From: Methanocaldococcus lauensis
GTDB lineage: Archaea > AGJL01 > Methanococci > Methanococcales > Methanocaldococcaceae
DNA length: 64,000 nucleotides
NCBI RefSeq assembly: GCF_902827225.1
Contig: NZ_LR792632.1
Span: forward strand, 391,030 to 455,029
Direction: 5' to 3'
Shown: positions 31,203 through 39,951 of the stretch, one piece after another
Layout: the number at the start of each line of letters is the position of its first letter
Numbering within the stretch: the first letter of the stretch is position 1
Position numbers and translations under genes: made by a program
Notes under the pieces: generated by a model
Told to the model about the DNA's origin: nothing
Database searches by the model: none
Seen by the model: only the letters and a program-made list of their open reading frames with translations

Positions 31203-31602
31203 TGCTGACCTCCTCCGCCCTAAAGGGGCGGAGGTTCCCATAGGGAACACCCTACTACCCATCGTCGCCGATGTGTCATCAGGTCTCGTTAAGACTCCCT
31301 CATAAAATAATCAATTAATTGAGTATATACAACTCACCCACCTCCCCTATCTCCTTGCTTCGCAAGGAGAGTAATGAAATCTGAAAGATTTCATCTGAAT
31401 TCATCACCGCCCTAAAGCAGAGTTTCTTAGCGACAATAAATGGTAATTGATTAAAAAATTATAAGTTATAAGATAGAGTATAATTAATTGTAGGTTGTAG
31501 TTAATTATAAATAAAAAATCTCCTTATTTTTAAATTTAATCTTTATTGAGTTTATTATTTTTAATTTTGTTAAATACTAATTATTAAGGAGGTTTGAAGA
31601 GA
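31203..31602. repeat. Hairpin-rich intergenic relic of a mobile element
   Basis: 400 bp without a gene. From the left there is a perfect 9-bp hairpin CCTCCGCCC/GGGCGGAGG (31212-31234), then GTTCCC/GGGAAC (31234-31248), then CATCG/CGATG (31260-31273). The double-hairpin element is at 31351-31394. At 31408-31418 CCGCCCTAAAG repeats half of the first hairpin. GC-rich terminal hairpins with the same half-motif at both ends resemble the ends of an IS200/IS605-type element that has lost its genes. The right 150 bp is AT-rich and holds the trpG promoter. There is no frame long enough to be a gene. Confidence 0.5.
31351..31394 (+). repeat. Double-hairpin palindromic element, intergenic copy
   Basis: CTCCTTGC (31351-31358), loop TTC, GCAAGGAG (31362-31369), linker AGTA, ATGAAATCT (31374-31382), loop GAA, AGATTTCAT (31386-31394). 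Both hairpins are perfect. Order, spacing, linker and the GAA loop match the element inside the ATPase pseudogene (986-1030), with paired changes in the stems. Confidence 0.7.
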
Positions 31603-32196
31603 ATGAAAGTTAAGAGAGTTTTAATTATAGATAATGTAGATTCTTTTGTTTGGAACTTAGTTCAATATGTAGGAACTTTGGGGCATAAAGTTAAGTTAGT
31701 AGATAATAAAATAACCTTAGAGGAAATTAACAAAATAAATCCAGATAGAATAATTATAAGTCCTGGTCCAAAAACTCCAAAAGACGCTGGAAACTGTATA
31801 AAAATAATTCAAGAGGTTGATGTTCCAATATTAGGAGTTTGTTTAGGACATCAATGTATTGTTGAGGCTTTTGGAGGGGTTGTTGATAGGGCAAATAGAG
31901 TCATGCACGGAAAAGCAAGTTTAATAAAACATGATGGCGAAGGTATTTTTAAAGATATACCAAATCCTTTTTATGGGGGGAGATATCATTCATTAATAGC
32001 AAAAGAAGTAACAAAAGAGTTAAAAATAACTGCTAAAAGTTTGGATGATAATTATATTATGGGAGTTAGACATAAAAAGTTGCCAATTGAAGGAGTTCAA
32101 TTTCATCCTGAGAGTATATTGACAAAGTCTGACAAATTGAAATTTCCAGATTTAGGTTTAAAACTTATTAAGAACTTTATAGAAAATGAATATTAA
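31603..32196 (+). CDS. trpG: Anthranilate synthase glutamine amidotransferase subunit
   Basis: Component II of anthranilate synthase, a class I glutamine amidotransferase that supplies ammonia to TrpE. It is 197 residues. The triad is the nucleophile Cys in GVCLGHQCIVEAFGG (near residue 80) and the His-Glu in GVQFHPESILT (near 167-169). The ATG at 31603 is preferred over a TTG nine bases earlier that sits directly against the AAGGAGGT ribosome binding site. TrpE is not in this window. Confidence 0.93.
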   Translation: MKVKRVLIIDNVDSFVWNLVQYVGTLGHKVKLVDNKITLEEINKINPDRIIISPGPKTPKDAGNCIKIIQEVDVPILGVCLGHQCIVEAFGGVVDRANRVMHGKASLIKHDGEGIFKDIPNPFYGGRYHSLIAKEVTKELKITAKSLDDNYIMGVRHKKLPIEGVQFHPESILTKSDKLKFPDLGLKLIKNFIENEY

Positions 32197-32225
32197 ACAA
32201 AAATAAAATAAACTAAGTGAAAAAT

Positions 32226-32711
32226 ATGGATGTTTATGAAGTTTTATATCAATTTTGTTTAGAATATCCAGTATTGTTAGATGATAAGGAAGTTCCTTTA
32301 TGGAAATTAAAAAAAGAAGATTTAGATAAGGTTAATTTAAATTTACCTTGGGACTCTATTAGAGATTTAGCAATTTATTTATATGAGTTAAAAAAGAAGC
32401 AACAGAATTCTAAGGAACTCGTTAAATTTGATATAATTGAAGTTTTAGTAGGTATAGCTCTATTAAAACACGATGATAAAAACAACTATATGGGTCTTGT
32501 TACTGAAGAAATGTGTTTAACATATTTAAGCGAACTTATTACTGCGAGAATTAACTGCATAGCAAAATACTATTATATGATGAAAAAACCACAAAATACA
32601 AATATATTTGATGAAATTATTTTAAAATTCCCTCAAAAAAAGGATATTCGGGCATCTAATATAAATGATTTGAGAGAATTAGTAGGAAGAATCAAAAGTT
32701 ATTTTAAGTGA
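32226..32711 (+). CDS. Hypothetical protein
   Basis: A 161-residue, mostly helical soluble protein (VYEVLYQFCLEYPVLLDDKE, then LKHDDKNNYMGLVTEEMC). It follows trpG by 29 bp on the same strand, with AAGTGA as RBS before the ATG. No signal peptide, membrane helix or nucleotide-binding motif is visible. I do not recognise the family. Confidence 0.6.
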   Translation: MDVYEVLYQFCLEYPVLLDDKEVPLWKLKKEDLDKVNLNLPWDSIRDLAIYLYELKKKQQNSKELVKFDIIEVLVGIALLKHDDKNNYMGLVTEEMCLTYLSELITARINCIAKYYYMMKKPQNTNIFDEIILKFPQKKDIRASNINDLRELVGRIKSYFK

Positions 32712-32837
32712 TTAATTTTTTTAATATCGATATTAATATTTCTAATTAATAAAAGTTAGTGATAATTATTAATCTCTTGAATTTTTATTTTCTGATTTTA
32801 ACTAATAAGCAAAATCTTAATTATATTTCTTGATGTT

Positions 32838-32942
32838 TTAAAGCCCTATTAGGAATACAGGAATTATAGAAAGCATCATAACTATGGCTACAAATATTGC
32901 CAATAACTTTCTCTTATTTAATTTTGATTTAGATTTTTCCAT
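32838..32942 (-). CDS. Small single-helix membrane protein
   Basis: A 34-residue frame with a good RBS (GGGGAG) before the ATG. It has a basic N-terminus (EKSKSKLNKRK) and one hydrophobic helix (LLAIFVAIVMMLSIIPVFLIGL). Its start overlaps the 3' end of the CYTH gene by 14 bp, which suggests translational coupling. The composition, positive-inside and then one helix, is not that of random AT-rich sequence. Function is unknown. Confidence 0.55.
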   Translation of the reverse strand: MEKSKSKLNKRKLLAIFVAIVMMLSIIPVFLIGL

Positions 32943-33474
32943 ACTCTCCCCTTAATTCCAAGTATGATTTTCTAATAATCTTATCTTTACTGATATTTAA
33001 ACTTTTCAGTAAATCTAATAGTTCATTTAAAATTTCATCTTTCTTGGTAATCTCAGAGTCAGATATTGATTTTTCTAATTCTAAGAATAATCCTAATCCT
33101 TCTACATTATCAATACTTGCTATAATATCACCTTTTTTGTATATTTCTCTAATTTTTCTTATTGGAAGGACTTCTTTAAATCCAAGTTTTTTTAAAATTA
33201 ATCTCATCTTTTCTTTATCTTCAATTTTTACTTCAATTTCTTCTCTGGTTTTTGAGATATTATCTAACTTTGGTCCTTTATATGTGATAAAAAAAGTTCC
33301 ATCATCATCTCTAATCCTTAAAGCTTCATCAGTTTTTCTAAAATCTCTATCAATTCCATTAAAATAAATATCTTCCTGAAATTTCTTTTTAATAAATTTA
33401 AATCCGAATTTTTTTAATTTTTCTATTATTTCATCCTTATTATCAATTTTTACTTTAATTTCAACTTCTATCAT
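32929..33474 (-). CDS. CYTH-domain protein (CyaB/thiamine-triphosphatase-like)
   Basis: A 181-residue CYTH (CyaB-thiamine triphosphatase) fold protein. The hallmark ExExK is present in the first strand (MIEVEIKVKI). It is followed by charged strands with RKTDEALRIRDDD, FFITYKGPKL and TREEIEVKIED, which would line the triphosphate tunnel. Family members are class IV adenylate cyclases, thiamine triphosphatases or polyphosphatases. The substrate of the archaeal ones is not settled, and a triphosphatase role is more likely than cAMP synthesis. It is 6 bp downstream of the ACT-HTH gene. Confidence 0.88.
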   Translation of the reverse strand: MIEVEIKVKIDNKDEIIEKLKKFGFKFIKKKFQEDIYFNGIDRDFRKTDEALRIRDDDGTFFITYKGPKLDNISKTREEIEVKIEDKEKMRLILKKLGFKEVLPIRKIREIYKKGDIIASIDNVEGLGLFLELEKSISDSEITKKDEILNELLDLLKSLNISKDKIIRKSYLELRGEYGKI

Positions 33475-33480
33475 AATGTT

Positions 33481-33918
33481 TCACCATATAATTGAGAATT
33501 TTTTAACAATGTCCTTTAATGCGTTTTCTATTTCTTCCTTCTCTACATTTTCTACAATTAAGTATATGATAACATCCTCTCCATCTCTTTCAAGAATTGT
33601 TGAAGTTATGTTTCCACCAATTTTTGAGATTTTTGATGTAATATCTGCTAACAACCCGATTCTATCCTTAGCCACTATCTGCAATTTTAAAGAATTTAAT
33701 TTAATTTCTCCTTTTTCTAATAAGTATAATCCTTCTTTTGATAATCTAACCCAGCCATTTCTACCTTTTTTTGTCTCTACCAATCCTAAATCTCTTAAAA
33801 CTCTAATTTTAACATCTAAGTTTTTAGGATGAATGTTAAGTTTTTTAGCAAGTTCTTTAATTGTTATTGGTTCCTTTAAATTTTCCATAATTTTTTTAGT
33901 TAATCCTTCAACTTTCAT
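33481..33918 (-). CDS. Winged-helix plus ACT domain regulator
   Basis: A 145-residue protein with two parts. Residues 1-70 are a winged helix (ITIKELAKKLNIHPKNLDVKI, then GLVETKKGRNGWVRLS). Residues about 75-145 are an ACT domain (LKLQIVAKDRIGLLADITSKI). ACT domains bind small ligands, often amino acids, so this looks like a ligand-responsive transcription regulator. It is operonic with the CYTH and small membrane genes. The regulated genes are unknown. Confidence 0.75.
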   Translation of the reverse strand: MKVEGLTKKIMENLKEPITIKELAKKLNIHPKNLDVKIRVLRDLGLVETKKGRNGWVRLSKEGLYLLEKGEIKLNSLKLQIVAKDRIGLLADITSKISKIGGNITSTILERDGEDVIIYLIVENVEKEEIENALKDIVKKFSIIW

Positions 33919-34060
33919 TCTCTCACAATTATTTATTCAAATTTACTAATAAATTATCAGATAAAAATTAAAAATAATTAAAAAATAAAATGAAAATCAA
34001 AATGAAAAATTAATTTTTAAATAATAATGTTACGCCTAAAAAATAAAAAATATAGATTTA

Positions 34061-34168
34061 TTATGATCTTGCTCGTCTTCTTTCTCTCTTTAACCTTCTT
34101 AATCTTTTCTTGTACCATTTCCATCTCATTCTACCTTTCTTTTTCCATCTTCTTGAACTCCTCTTTAT
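34061..34168 (-). CDS. Ribosomal protein eL41, apparent AUA start
   Basis: A 35-codon, extremely basic frame: [13 protein letters not shown] followed by [17 protein letters not shown], the eL41 signature of a single Arg/Lys helix in the ribosome. The conserved part begins upstream of the only in-frame ATG (34129). The strong RBS GAGGGTGAT sits three bases before an ATA codon at 34166-34168. The TTG of the surface-protein gene has the same three-base spacing. So the full-length product seems to start at AUA. The alternative is a 22-residue form from the internal ATG. Confidence 0.7.
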   Translation of the reverse strand: MKRSSRRWKKKGRMRWKWYKKRLRRLKRERRRARS

Positions 34169-34258
34169 AGTATCACCCTCTATATTATTTTTTTCTATTT
34201 ATAAAACTTTTAGAAGTAAATTGTTAAGATGTAATAGTGATAGGTATTATATATACTT

Positions 34259-34507
34259 TTATTTTAACCAGCTACCTTTTTCTACGACAATATAACCTTC
34301 TTTATTTGCCTTAGGAGCTATCTTTAGGAAATTTTCTCTAAATTCGGGATTGCTTTCTACTGCTTCATCGTCTCTAAGAACATTTCTGCTGTCAATAATA
34401 TAGTAACTTTCTTCCATCTCTAAGTTATATTTTTCTAAAACTTCGCTGAATTTATTAATTATTTCTTCAGCTTCCTTCTTTATCTTTTCAATAGTTTTTT
34501 CGTTCAT
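34259..34507 (-). CDS. gatC: Asp-tRNA(Asn)/Glu-tRNA(Gln) amidotransferase subunit C
   Basis: 82 residues. GatC is the small linker that stabilises GatA and GatB in the amidotransferase converting mischarged Asp-tRNA(Asn). The N-terminal helices (IEKIKKEAEEIINKFSEVL) and the extended C-terminus (NVLRDDEAVESNPEFRENFL, then APKANKEGYIVVEKGSW) fit the archaeal GatC family. RBS GGTGAA precedes the ATG. GatA and GatB are elsewhere. It lies 37 bp downstream of dapA on the same strand. Confidence 0.8.
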   Translation of the reverse strand: MNEKTIEKIKKEAEEIINKFSEVLEKYNLEMEESYYIIDSRNVLRDDEAVESNPEFRENFLKIAPKANKEGYIVVEKGSWLK

Positions 34508-34544
34508 ATTAATTCACCATAAGGTAAATTGGAAATAAATAATA

Positions 34545-35414
34545 TTAAATTAAGCCTAAATCTCTTAAAACATTTTCTAATATTTTCTTATGTTCTTCGC
34601 TCATTTCACACAGAGGAAGTCTTAACTCTCCTGCTGGTCTTCCAATCATATTTAGAGCAGTTTTAACTGGAATTGGATTAGTCTCAATAAACATTGCTTT
34701 CATTAATGGAAAGAGTTTGTAGTGTATTTCTCTTGCTTTTTCAAAATCTCCTTTAAGGGCAGAATCAACCATTTCAACGAACTCTTTAGGGACGATATTT
34801 GCTACAACGCTTATAACTCCTTTGCCACCTAACGCAATTATTGGTAAGGTTAATTCATCATTTCCTGAAAGAACTGTAACTTTAGCATCATATATTAATT
34901 CAGAAACCTGAGAAAGATTAGGATTAGCCTCTTTAACTGCTGAAATATTGCTGTATTCTTCAGCTAACATTTTAACGGTTTTTGGTTCTAAATTAACAGA
35001 AGTCCTTGAAGGAACATTATATAAAATAATAGGAATGTTTATAGATTCAGATATTTTACTAAAATGTCTTCTTAAACCTTCTTGAGTAGGTTTGTTATAG
35101 TATGGAGTTATAGATAAAACAGCATCTGCACCAACATCTTCAGCAAATACTGATAATTCTACTGCCTCTCTTGTGCAGTTTGAACCAGCTCCTGCAATTA
35201 CCTGAACTCTACCATTTACAATATCTACAACCTTTTCAATAACTTTTTTATGCTCTTCATATGATAGTGTAGGACTTTCGCCAGTAGTTCCAACAGCTAC
35301 GATTCCACTAACACCATTTTCAATTAAAAAGTTTATATTTTCTTCTAATCCATTATAATCAATTTCATTATTTTTAAAAGGAGTAATAATTGCGGGATAA
35401 ACTCCCTTAAACAT
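34545..35414 (-). CDS. dapA: 4-hydroxy-tetrahydrodipicolinate synthase
   Basis: First committed step of the lysine/diaminopimelate branch, condensing pyruvate with aspartate semialdehyde. It is 289 residues, a (beta/alpha)8 barrel. The GTTGESPTL phosphate-loop motif is at 42-50. The catalytic Tyr region is ILYNVPSRTSVNL at about 130-142. The Schiff-base lysine is K161 in AVKEANPN. RBS GGTGAC precedes the ATG. It is 10 bp downstream of the eS17 gene in a four-gene minus-strand cluster. Confidence 0.96.
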   Translation of the reverse strand: MFKGVYPAIITPFKNNEIDYNGLEENINFLIENGVSGIVAVGTTGESPTLSYEEHKKVIEKVVDIVNGRVQVIAGAGSNCTREAVELSVFAEDVGADAVLSITPYYNKPTQEGLRRHFSKISESINIPIILYNVPSRTSVNLEPKTVKMLAEEYSNISAVKEANPNLSQVSELIYDAKVTVLSGNDELTLPIIALGGKGVISVVANIVPKEFVEMVDSALKGDFEKAREIHYKLFPLMKAMFIETNPIPVKTALNMIGRPAGELRLPLCEMSEEHKKILENVLRDLGLI

Positions 35415-35424
35415 AACGTCACCT

Positions 35425-35613
35425 TTATTGGAGCTGTCTCATTTTGTGTGTTATATATCCAGCGATTCTATTTCTTAATCTTTTTGTAGATATTACAGCA
35501 ACTTTTTCTAAAACTTTTTTGTTAGTTTCAAAATCTGTTGTAAATAAATCTCTGTATTTTTTAATTAATTCCATAGAAGTTCTTTTAATTAATGCTTGCC
35601 TAATTCTTCCCAT
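35425..35613 (-). CDS. Ribosomal protein eS17
   Basis: 62 residues starting MGRIRQALIKRTSMELIKK, the standard archaeal eS17 sequence, a three-helix small-subunit protein. RBS GGGTGAG precedes the ATG, and that RBS overlaps the end of the chorismate mutase gene region 12 bp upstream. The pairing with aroQ and dapA is as in M. jannaschii. Confidence 0.96.
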   Translation of the reverse strand: MGRIRQALIKRTSMELIKKYRDLFTTDFETNKKVLEKVAVISTKRLRNRIAGYITHKMRQLQ

Positions 35614-35625
35614 TCTCTCACCCGG

Positions 35626-35928
35626 TTAAAGTTTTTTATTTTTATGCTGTGTTTCCTGTAGATATTTTTTCTGAAGGAATTTATTATGTTCAATTAATAT
35701 TTGAAATATTTTTATGCCAATATCCTCATCAACATTATGTTCTTTACAAAGTTTTCTTATTCTATTGTATATATATTTTTCTCTATCTGGATCATTAATA
35801 GGAATACCAAGCTCATTTTTTATTTTAGCTACATCCTTAGCTAAGCTATTTCTTTCAGCAATTAACTTCAATATCTGACTGTCAATTTCATCAATTTTTT
35901 TTCGAATTTCAGCGAGTTTTTCTATCAT
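35626..35928 (-). CDS. Chorismate mutase (AroQ class)
   Basis: Converts chorismate to prephenate for Phe and Tyr. It is 100 residues from the ATG after GGGAT; a TTG four codons earlier is rejected. It is the all-helical AroQ type, with EIRKKIDEIDSQILKLIAERN (first catalytic helix), DPDREKYIYNRIRKL, and the C-terminal IGIKIFQILIEHNKFLQKKY. It is homologous to MjCM (MJ0246), the enzyme later used in protein-engineering work. It heads the cluster aroQ-eS17-dapA-gatC. Confidence 0.94.
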   Translation of the reverse strand: MIEKLAEIRKKIDEIDSQILKLIAERNSLAKDVAKIKNELGIPINDPDREKYIYNRIRKLCKEHNVDEDIGIKIFQILIEHNKFLQKKYLQETQHKNKKL

Positions 35929-36180
35929 TTTATATCCCAAAATTTATTATAGTTATAGAGAGTTTAGAAAAGTAATTTATAGGACTTTGTCATAGTAAAA
36001 CTATTTAATACATAAAGATTATAAGAAAGAATATAAATTATTTTTGATTGCATTTTGTAGTAGTATCAAAACTAAGCAATACTTAAAAGAATGAAAAGGA
36101 ATATAAAAATGTTTTTATACCTTATAAATACTAAAACAATACTACCTAAATCACTTGAATATTTTAGTTGGTGATAAAGT

Positions 36181-36924
36181 ATGTTTAGGGGAGTTTTAGA
36201 AAGTGCAAAAGAGTTTAAAAAAGTGGTTGATACTGTAGCAACACTTTTAGATGAGATTTGCTTTGAGGTAGATGAAGAGGGTGTTAAAGCCGCGGCGATG
36301 GATCCAAGTCACGTAGCATTAGTAAGTTTAGAAATTCCAAGATTTGCATTTGAAGAGTATGAAGCAGATTCTCATGATATTGGAATTGATTTAGAGGCTT
36401 TCAAAAAAGTCATGAATAGGGCTAAATCAAAAGATAAGTTGATATTAGAATTGGATGAAGAAAAGAACAGATTAAATGTTATTTTTGAAAATACTGGTAA
36501 GAGAAAATTCAGTTTGGCATTGTTGGATATAAGTTCATCATCAGTCAAAGTTCCTGAAATAGAGTATCCAAATGTTATAATGATTAAAGGAGATGCCTTT
36601 AAAGAGGCTTTAAAAGATGCTGATTTATTTAGTGATTATGTAATTTTAAAAGCTGATGAAGATAAATTCGTTGTGCAAGCAAAAGGAGACTTAAATGAAA
36701 TTGAAGCAGTTTTTGAGAAAGACAGTTCGGCTATAATTAGTTTGGAAGTAACAGAAGAATCTAAGAGTGCATTTAACTTAGATTATTTAGTGGATATGGT
36801 TAAAGGAGTTAGTAAAGGAGACATTATTAAAATTTACTTAGGAACAGATATGCCTGTAAAAATAGAATATTCTTTGGCAGGAGTTAATTTAACATTCCTC
36901 TTAGCTCCAAGAATCGAAAGCTAA
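36181..36924 (+). CDS. pcn: Proliferating cell nuclear antigen (sliding clamp)
   Basis: Homotrimeric DNA sliding clamp for DNA polymerases, ligase and FEN1. It is 247 residues. The double-domain fold is visible in [21 protein letters not shown], the [15 protein letters not shown] strand, and the C-terminal [20 protein letters not shown] that ends in the inter-domain surface. RBS GGTGAT lies five bases before the ATG. It is followed 9 bp later by the Gins51 gene, so the clamp and a replisome factor share a transcript. Confidence 0.96.
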   Translation: MFRGVLESAKEFKKVVDTVATLLDEICFEVDEEGVKAAAMDPSHVALVSLEIPRFAFEEYEADSHDIGIDLEAFKKVMNRAKSKDKLILELDEEKNRLNVIFENTGKRKFSLALLDISSSSVKVPEIEYPNVIMIKGDAFKEALKDADLFSDYVILKADEDKFVVQAKGDLNEIEAVFEKDSSAIISLEVTEESKSAFNLDYLVDMVKGVSKGDIIKIYLGTDMPVKIEYSLAGVNLTFLLAPRIES

Positions 36925-36933
36925 TGTGAGATT

Positions 36934-37449
36934 ATGAGTAATATTTATAACTCCTTAAAAAATTATTTTTTTGAAGAAATTAAATCAGACAAATTATTAA
37001 AACTACCTGACAATTTTTATGAAGACATTAGAAAATATATAAATGAAATAAATGATGAAATTGAAATTGATAGAGTTAAATACTATTTTAAAGAACTTAG
37101 AAAGTTGAGAATATACAAAGCCATGTATTTAGATGAAAGTAGAGAGTATTTACTTCCAGAAGAGGAAAATATTATAAATGCTATTGAAAATATTGTTGTT
37201 GAAGTAAAAATTAAAGAACTTGAAGAAGAAAATGAAATAATAGATATACCAAAATCTATATATACAACTAACGATATTGATGTTGTAAAGATAGACAAAA
37301 ACTTTCCTCCTTTCACAGACGGCACTTTTATATATCACTTAAATAAAAATGATGTAATCTCACTAAATAAAAGAATAGTTAATATTTTACAAAAACACAA
37401 CATTGTCTCAAAGATAGGTGAAAGTTATGAAGATGCCAAAGAAGATTAG
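36934..37449 (+). CDS. Gins51-type GINS replication factor
   Basis: A 171-residue protein. The N-terminal helical A domain (residues 1-110) is joined by an acidic linker to a small C-terminal beta-rich B domain ([28 protein letters not shown]), the order that marks Gins51/GINS15. It is a component of the archaeal CMG helicase with MCM and GAN/Cdc45. Location right after PCNA and before eL44, which it overlaps by 23 bp, supports this. Confidence 0.78.
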   Translation: MSNIYNSLKNYFFEEIKSDKLLKLPDNFYEDIRKYINEINDEIEIDRVKYYFKELRKLRIYKAMYLDESREYLLPEEENIINAIENIVVEVKIKELEEENEIIDIPKSIYTTNDIDVVKIDKNFPPFTDGTFIYHLNKNDVISLNKRIVNILQKHNIVSKIGESYEDAKED

Positions 37450-37711
37450 AAGATACTGCCCATATTGTAAAAAACACACAATACACATAGTGGAAAAAGC
37501 AAAAAAAGGAAAACCAAGTGAATTAACTTGGGGTCAGAGACAGTTCAGAAGAGTTACAGCAGGTTATGGAGGTTTCCCAAGACCATTACCAGACAGATCC
37601 AAGCCAGTTAAAAAAATTGATTTAAGATTTAAATGTACAGAATGTGGAAAAATGCACACAAAAGCTAATGGTTGCTTTAGATCAGGAAGATTTGAGATAG
37701 TTGAAAAATAA
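37427..37711 (+). CDS. Ribosomal protein eL44
   Basis: 94 residues from the ATG ([16 protein letters not shown]) four bases after GGTGAA. The zinc finger is formed by CPYC near the N-terminus and CTECG in the second half. The central [20 protein letters not shown] is the conserved eL44 segment near the E site. The start lies inside the end of the Gins51 gene. eS27 follows after 56 bp. Confidence 0.96.
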   Translation: MKMPKKIRRYCPYCKKHTIHIVEKAKKGKPSELTWGQRQFRRVTAGYGGFPRPLPDRSKPVKKIDLRFKCTECGKMHTKANGCFRSGRFEIVEK

Positions 37712-37767
37712 TTTTGTGAAAAAAATTCTTTAAACTATTTTAAGTAAAACATGAAAGAGGGGAGATG

Positions 37768-37953
37768 ATGGACTTAATCCCAAAACCAAGAAGTAAATTC
37801 TTAAAAGTTCAATGTCCAGAATGTAACAATGAGCAGATAGTATTTGGAAGTCCAGCAACTGTAGTTAAATGTTTAACTTGTGGAAAAGTATTGGTGGAGC
37901 CAAGAGGAGGAAAAGGTAAAGTTAAGGCAAAAATCTTAGAGATATTGGGCTAA
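37768..37953 (+). CDS. Ribosomal protein eS27
   Basis: 61 residues with four zinc-binding cysteines (CPECNNEQ and CLTCGKVL), the eS27 zinc ribbon. Two ATGs are adjacent. The second (37768) is preferred because the GGGGAG ribosome binding site touches the first. The last 18 bp overlap the end of the convergent CobT-like gene. Confidence 0.93.
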   Translation: MDLIPKPRSKFLKVQCPECNNEQIVFGSPATVVKCLTCGKVLVEPRGGKGKVKAKILEILG

Positions 37954-39000
37954 TTTAAATAATTGTTTATATTTATTTTCTATGTGAGTTTTAAATATAT
38001 ATGAATTTAATCCATTAACTATACTATATACTGCTATTCCTCCAGCTCCCACACCTTCCTTTACAGAACCTTTACAGTAATTTCTTAAACCTTCAATTTC
38101 TGAATCTTCGAAATAAAATTTAGATGCCAATATAGGAACATCCCAAATTTGCTCTACTATTCCCTTTAAATCTCCTTTTTTGTCATTTAAAACAAATTCT
38201 GTTGTTCCTATAGCTATTAAATTGTTTTTTAAAATCTCTTTATTAATTTCTTTTATAACAGCAAGAACAGCACTCATCTGAGTTCCACCAGCTAATATAA
38301 CTGGTTTGTTTCTTTCAGCAAAACTTATAGATAATCCTGCCACTACTGGCATCATCTTATCTCCAACTGCATTTAAAACATCAAAAACAGATGAATTTTT
38401 ATTTATATTTGCTTTTTTTAATCCCTTTTTTACAACTTCTATTTTTAACTCGTGTGGATTATTTACAGAGCCAGAACTAACTTTTCCCTCTGCCTCATAG
38501 CCCAAACCTAACAAAACACCCAAGGCAGTTGTAGTTCCCCCAGGAACGCATTCTCCTACAATTAAAATATCCGCCTCCAAATTTTTCCCTAATAGATAAC
38601 CTTTTTTAAATAATTCCTTGGAGTTGTTCATTGCTTTACCTTCTTCTATTTTTCCCGTTGGTTTATAGTCAATTTCAATAAATGGAATTTTTGGCTTTAT
38701 AAAGGCTCCAGCATCTATGTGTAAGTTTTTTATATTTTTTAATTCAACACAACTCCTTGTAATAATTGCTGGTGTAGGTGAGCCTGTTGAATCTATTGGA
38801 GGAGTTTTTAAAGTTAAAGATTTTCCACAGAAAACAAGTTCCACATCTGCCGCTGGGGTATATTTAATAACATCTCTATGAACGCCAGATATTGGAATAT
38901 ATGTTGTGGTTTCAATAGAAGAAATTACGCAAGTAAATAATGGCTTTTTTCCTTTAATTTTATCTAAAAATCCATTTTCATTTATCGTTATTATATTCAT
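37936..39000 (-). CDS. CobT-like nicotinate-nucleotide phosphoribosyltransferase family (UPF0284)
   Basis: 354 residues with the CobT-family segments [34 protein letters not shown] and [16 protein letters not shown], and an essential Glu-like position in VKEGVGAGG. Archaeal members (MJ1598 type) are thought to activate the lower ligand base of cobamides as an alpha-ribotide. The start is the ATG after GAGGGAT; an earlier in-frame start lacks an RBS. It is 21 bp downstream of the PP-loop gene and convergent with eS27. Confidence 0.82.
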   Translation of the reverse strand: MNIITINENGFLDKIKGKKPLFTCVISSIETTTYIPISGVHRDVIKYTPAADVELVFCGKSLTLKTPPIDSTGSPTPAIITRSCVELKNIKNLHIDAGAFIKPKIPFIEIDYKPTGKIEEGKAMNNSKELFKKGYLLGKNLEADILIVGECVPGGTTTALGVLLGLGYEAEGKVSSGSVNNPHELKIEVVKKGLKKANINKNSSVFDVLNAVGDKMMPVVAGLSISFAERNKPVILAGGTQMSAVLAVIKEINKEILKNNLIAIGTTEFVLNDKKGDLKGIVEQIWDVPILASKFYFEDSEIEGLRNYCKGSVKEGVGAGGIAVYSIVNGLNSYIFKTHIENKYKQLFKLAQYL

Positions 39001-39021
39001 ACTTATATCCCTCATTTTATT

Positions 39022-39855
39022 TTATATCTTTAATCCTCTCTTTCTTAGTTCTTCATAAACTTCTTCTGGAACTTCTGGTTTTTCTAATAATTTTTTACCT
39101 TTTTCTTTTGATAACAAACCTAATCTAACGAGTGTTGCTATTCTATTAATCTCAAAACTAAACCCATATTTTTCAAAAAATCTATTTAGTGCCAATCCTA
39201 AAACTAAACAGTTTGTAGTATAACCACCCAAATTTGGTTTTTTCCAAGGAAGATCTTTTAGCATTTTGTATTTTTCCTCCTCTTTAAATTTGTATGGGGT
39301 TAATAATCTTATCATCTTTATACCCTCTTTCATATCTCTTATTGCCGAGTGTCCAAAAGGCAGTTCGTGACCAGTTACTATATACTTTATATTCAATAGT
39401 TTGGCAACTCTCCAAACATCTCTTAATATTAATCTTGAGCATCTTCTACAAGGGCTTTCTCCTCTTTTTATGGCATCCTCAAATAAATTTGTAAAGTCTC
39501 TATTTAATATAACCAAATCTACATTGTAATGTTTAGTTACATTTAAGGCATTTTCTATTGCTTCATTGGCAATATATTTATTATCAACCATAACACACAG
39601 TGGATTTAATTTAAACTTCTCAACTAATAATTTTAGAGATAAAACACTATCTTTTCCTCCAGAAAAGGCTAAAATACAATGATATTTTTTATTTCCTTTT
39701 TTTAAATTGTATAAAATATTTTCAACTTCTTCCTTCATCTTTTCAAAATTTGGAGGATACTTTAACATTGTTAAGCAATCTATACAAATCTTTTTACCAT
39801 TATAGTCAATAATCTTTTTTGTTTTTGATGTATGAACACAGATAGAACATTCCAT
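39022..39855 (-). CDS. PP-loop ATPase, TtcA/Ncs6-like tRNA thiolase
   Basis: 277 residues. The N-terminal zinc ribbon has CSIC and CIDC. The PP-loop motif SGGKDSVLSLKLL is near residues 65-77. A second cysteine cluster CRRCSR at about 137-142 precedes a HELPFGHSAIRD segment. This layout is that of the TtcA/Ncs6/CTU1 group, which adenylates and thiolates tRNA at C32 or the wobble U34. It may use an Fe-S cluster. It is operonic with the CobT-like gene. Confidence 0.8.
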   Translation of the reverse strand: MECSICVHTSKTKKIIDYNGKKICIDCLTMLKYPPNFEKMKEEVENILYNLKKGNKKYHCILAFSGGKDSVLSLKLLVEKFKLNPLCVMVDNKYIANEAIENALNVTKHYNVDLVILNRDFTNLFEDAIKRGESPCRRCSRLILRDVWRVAKLLNIKYIVTGHELPFGHSAIRDMKEGIKMIRLLTPYKFKEEEKYKMLKDLPWKKPNLGGYTTNCLVLGLALNRFFEKYGFSFEINRIATLVRLGLLSKEKGKKLLEKPEVPEEVYEELRKRGLKI

Positions 39856-39951
39856 ATTATCACGGATAATATTTTATAGGGGATATGAAAATTTTTTACT
39901 TATTAAATTCTAACGCCTATTATTATAAAATTATTAAGTAAGGGGAGATGA

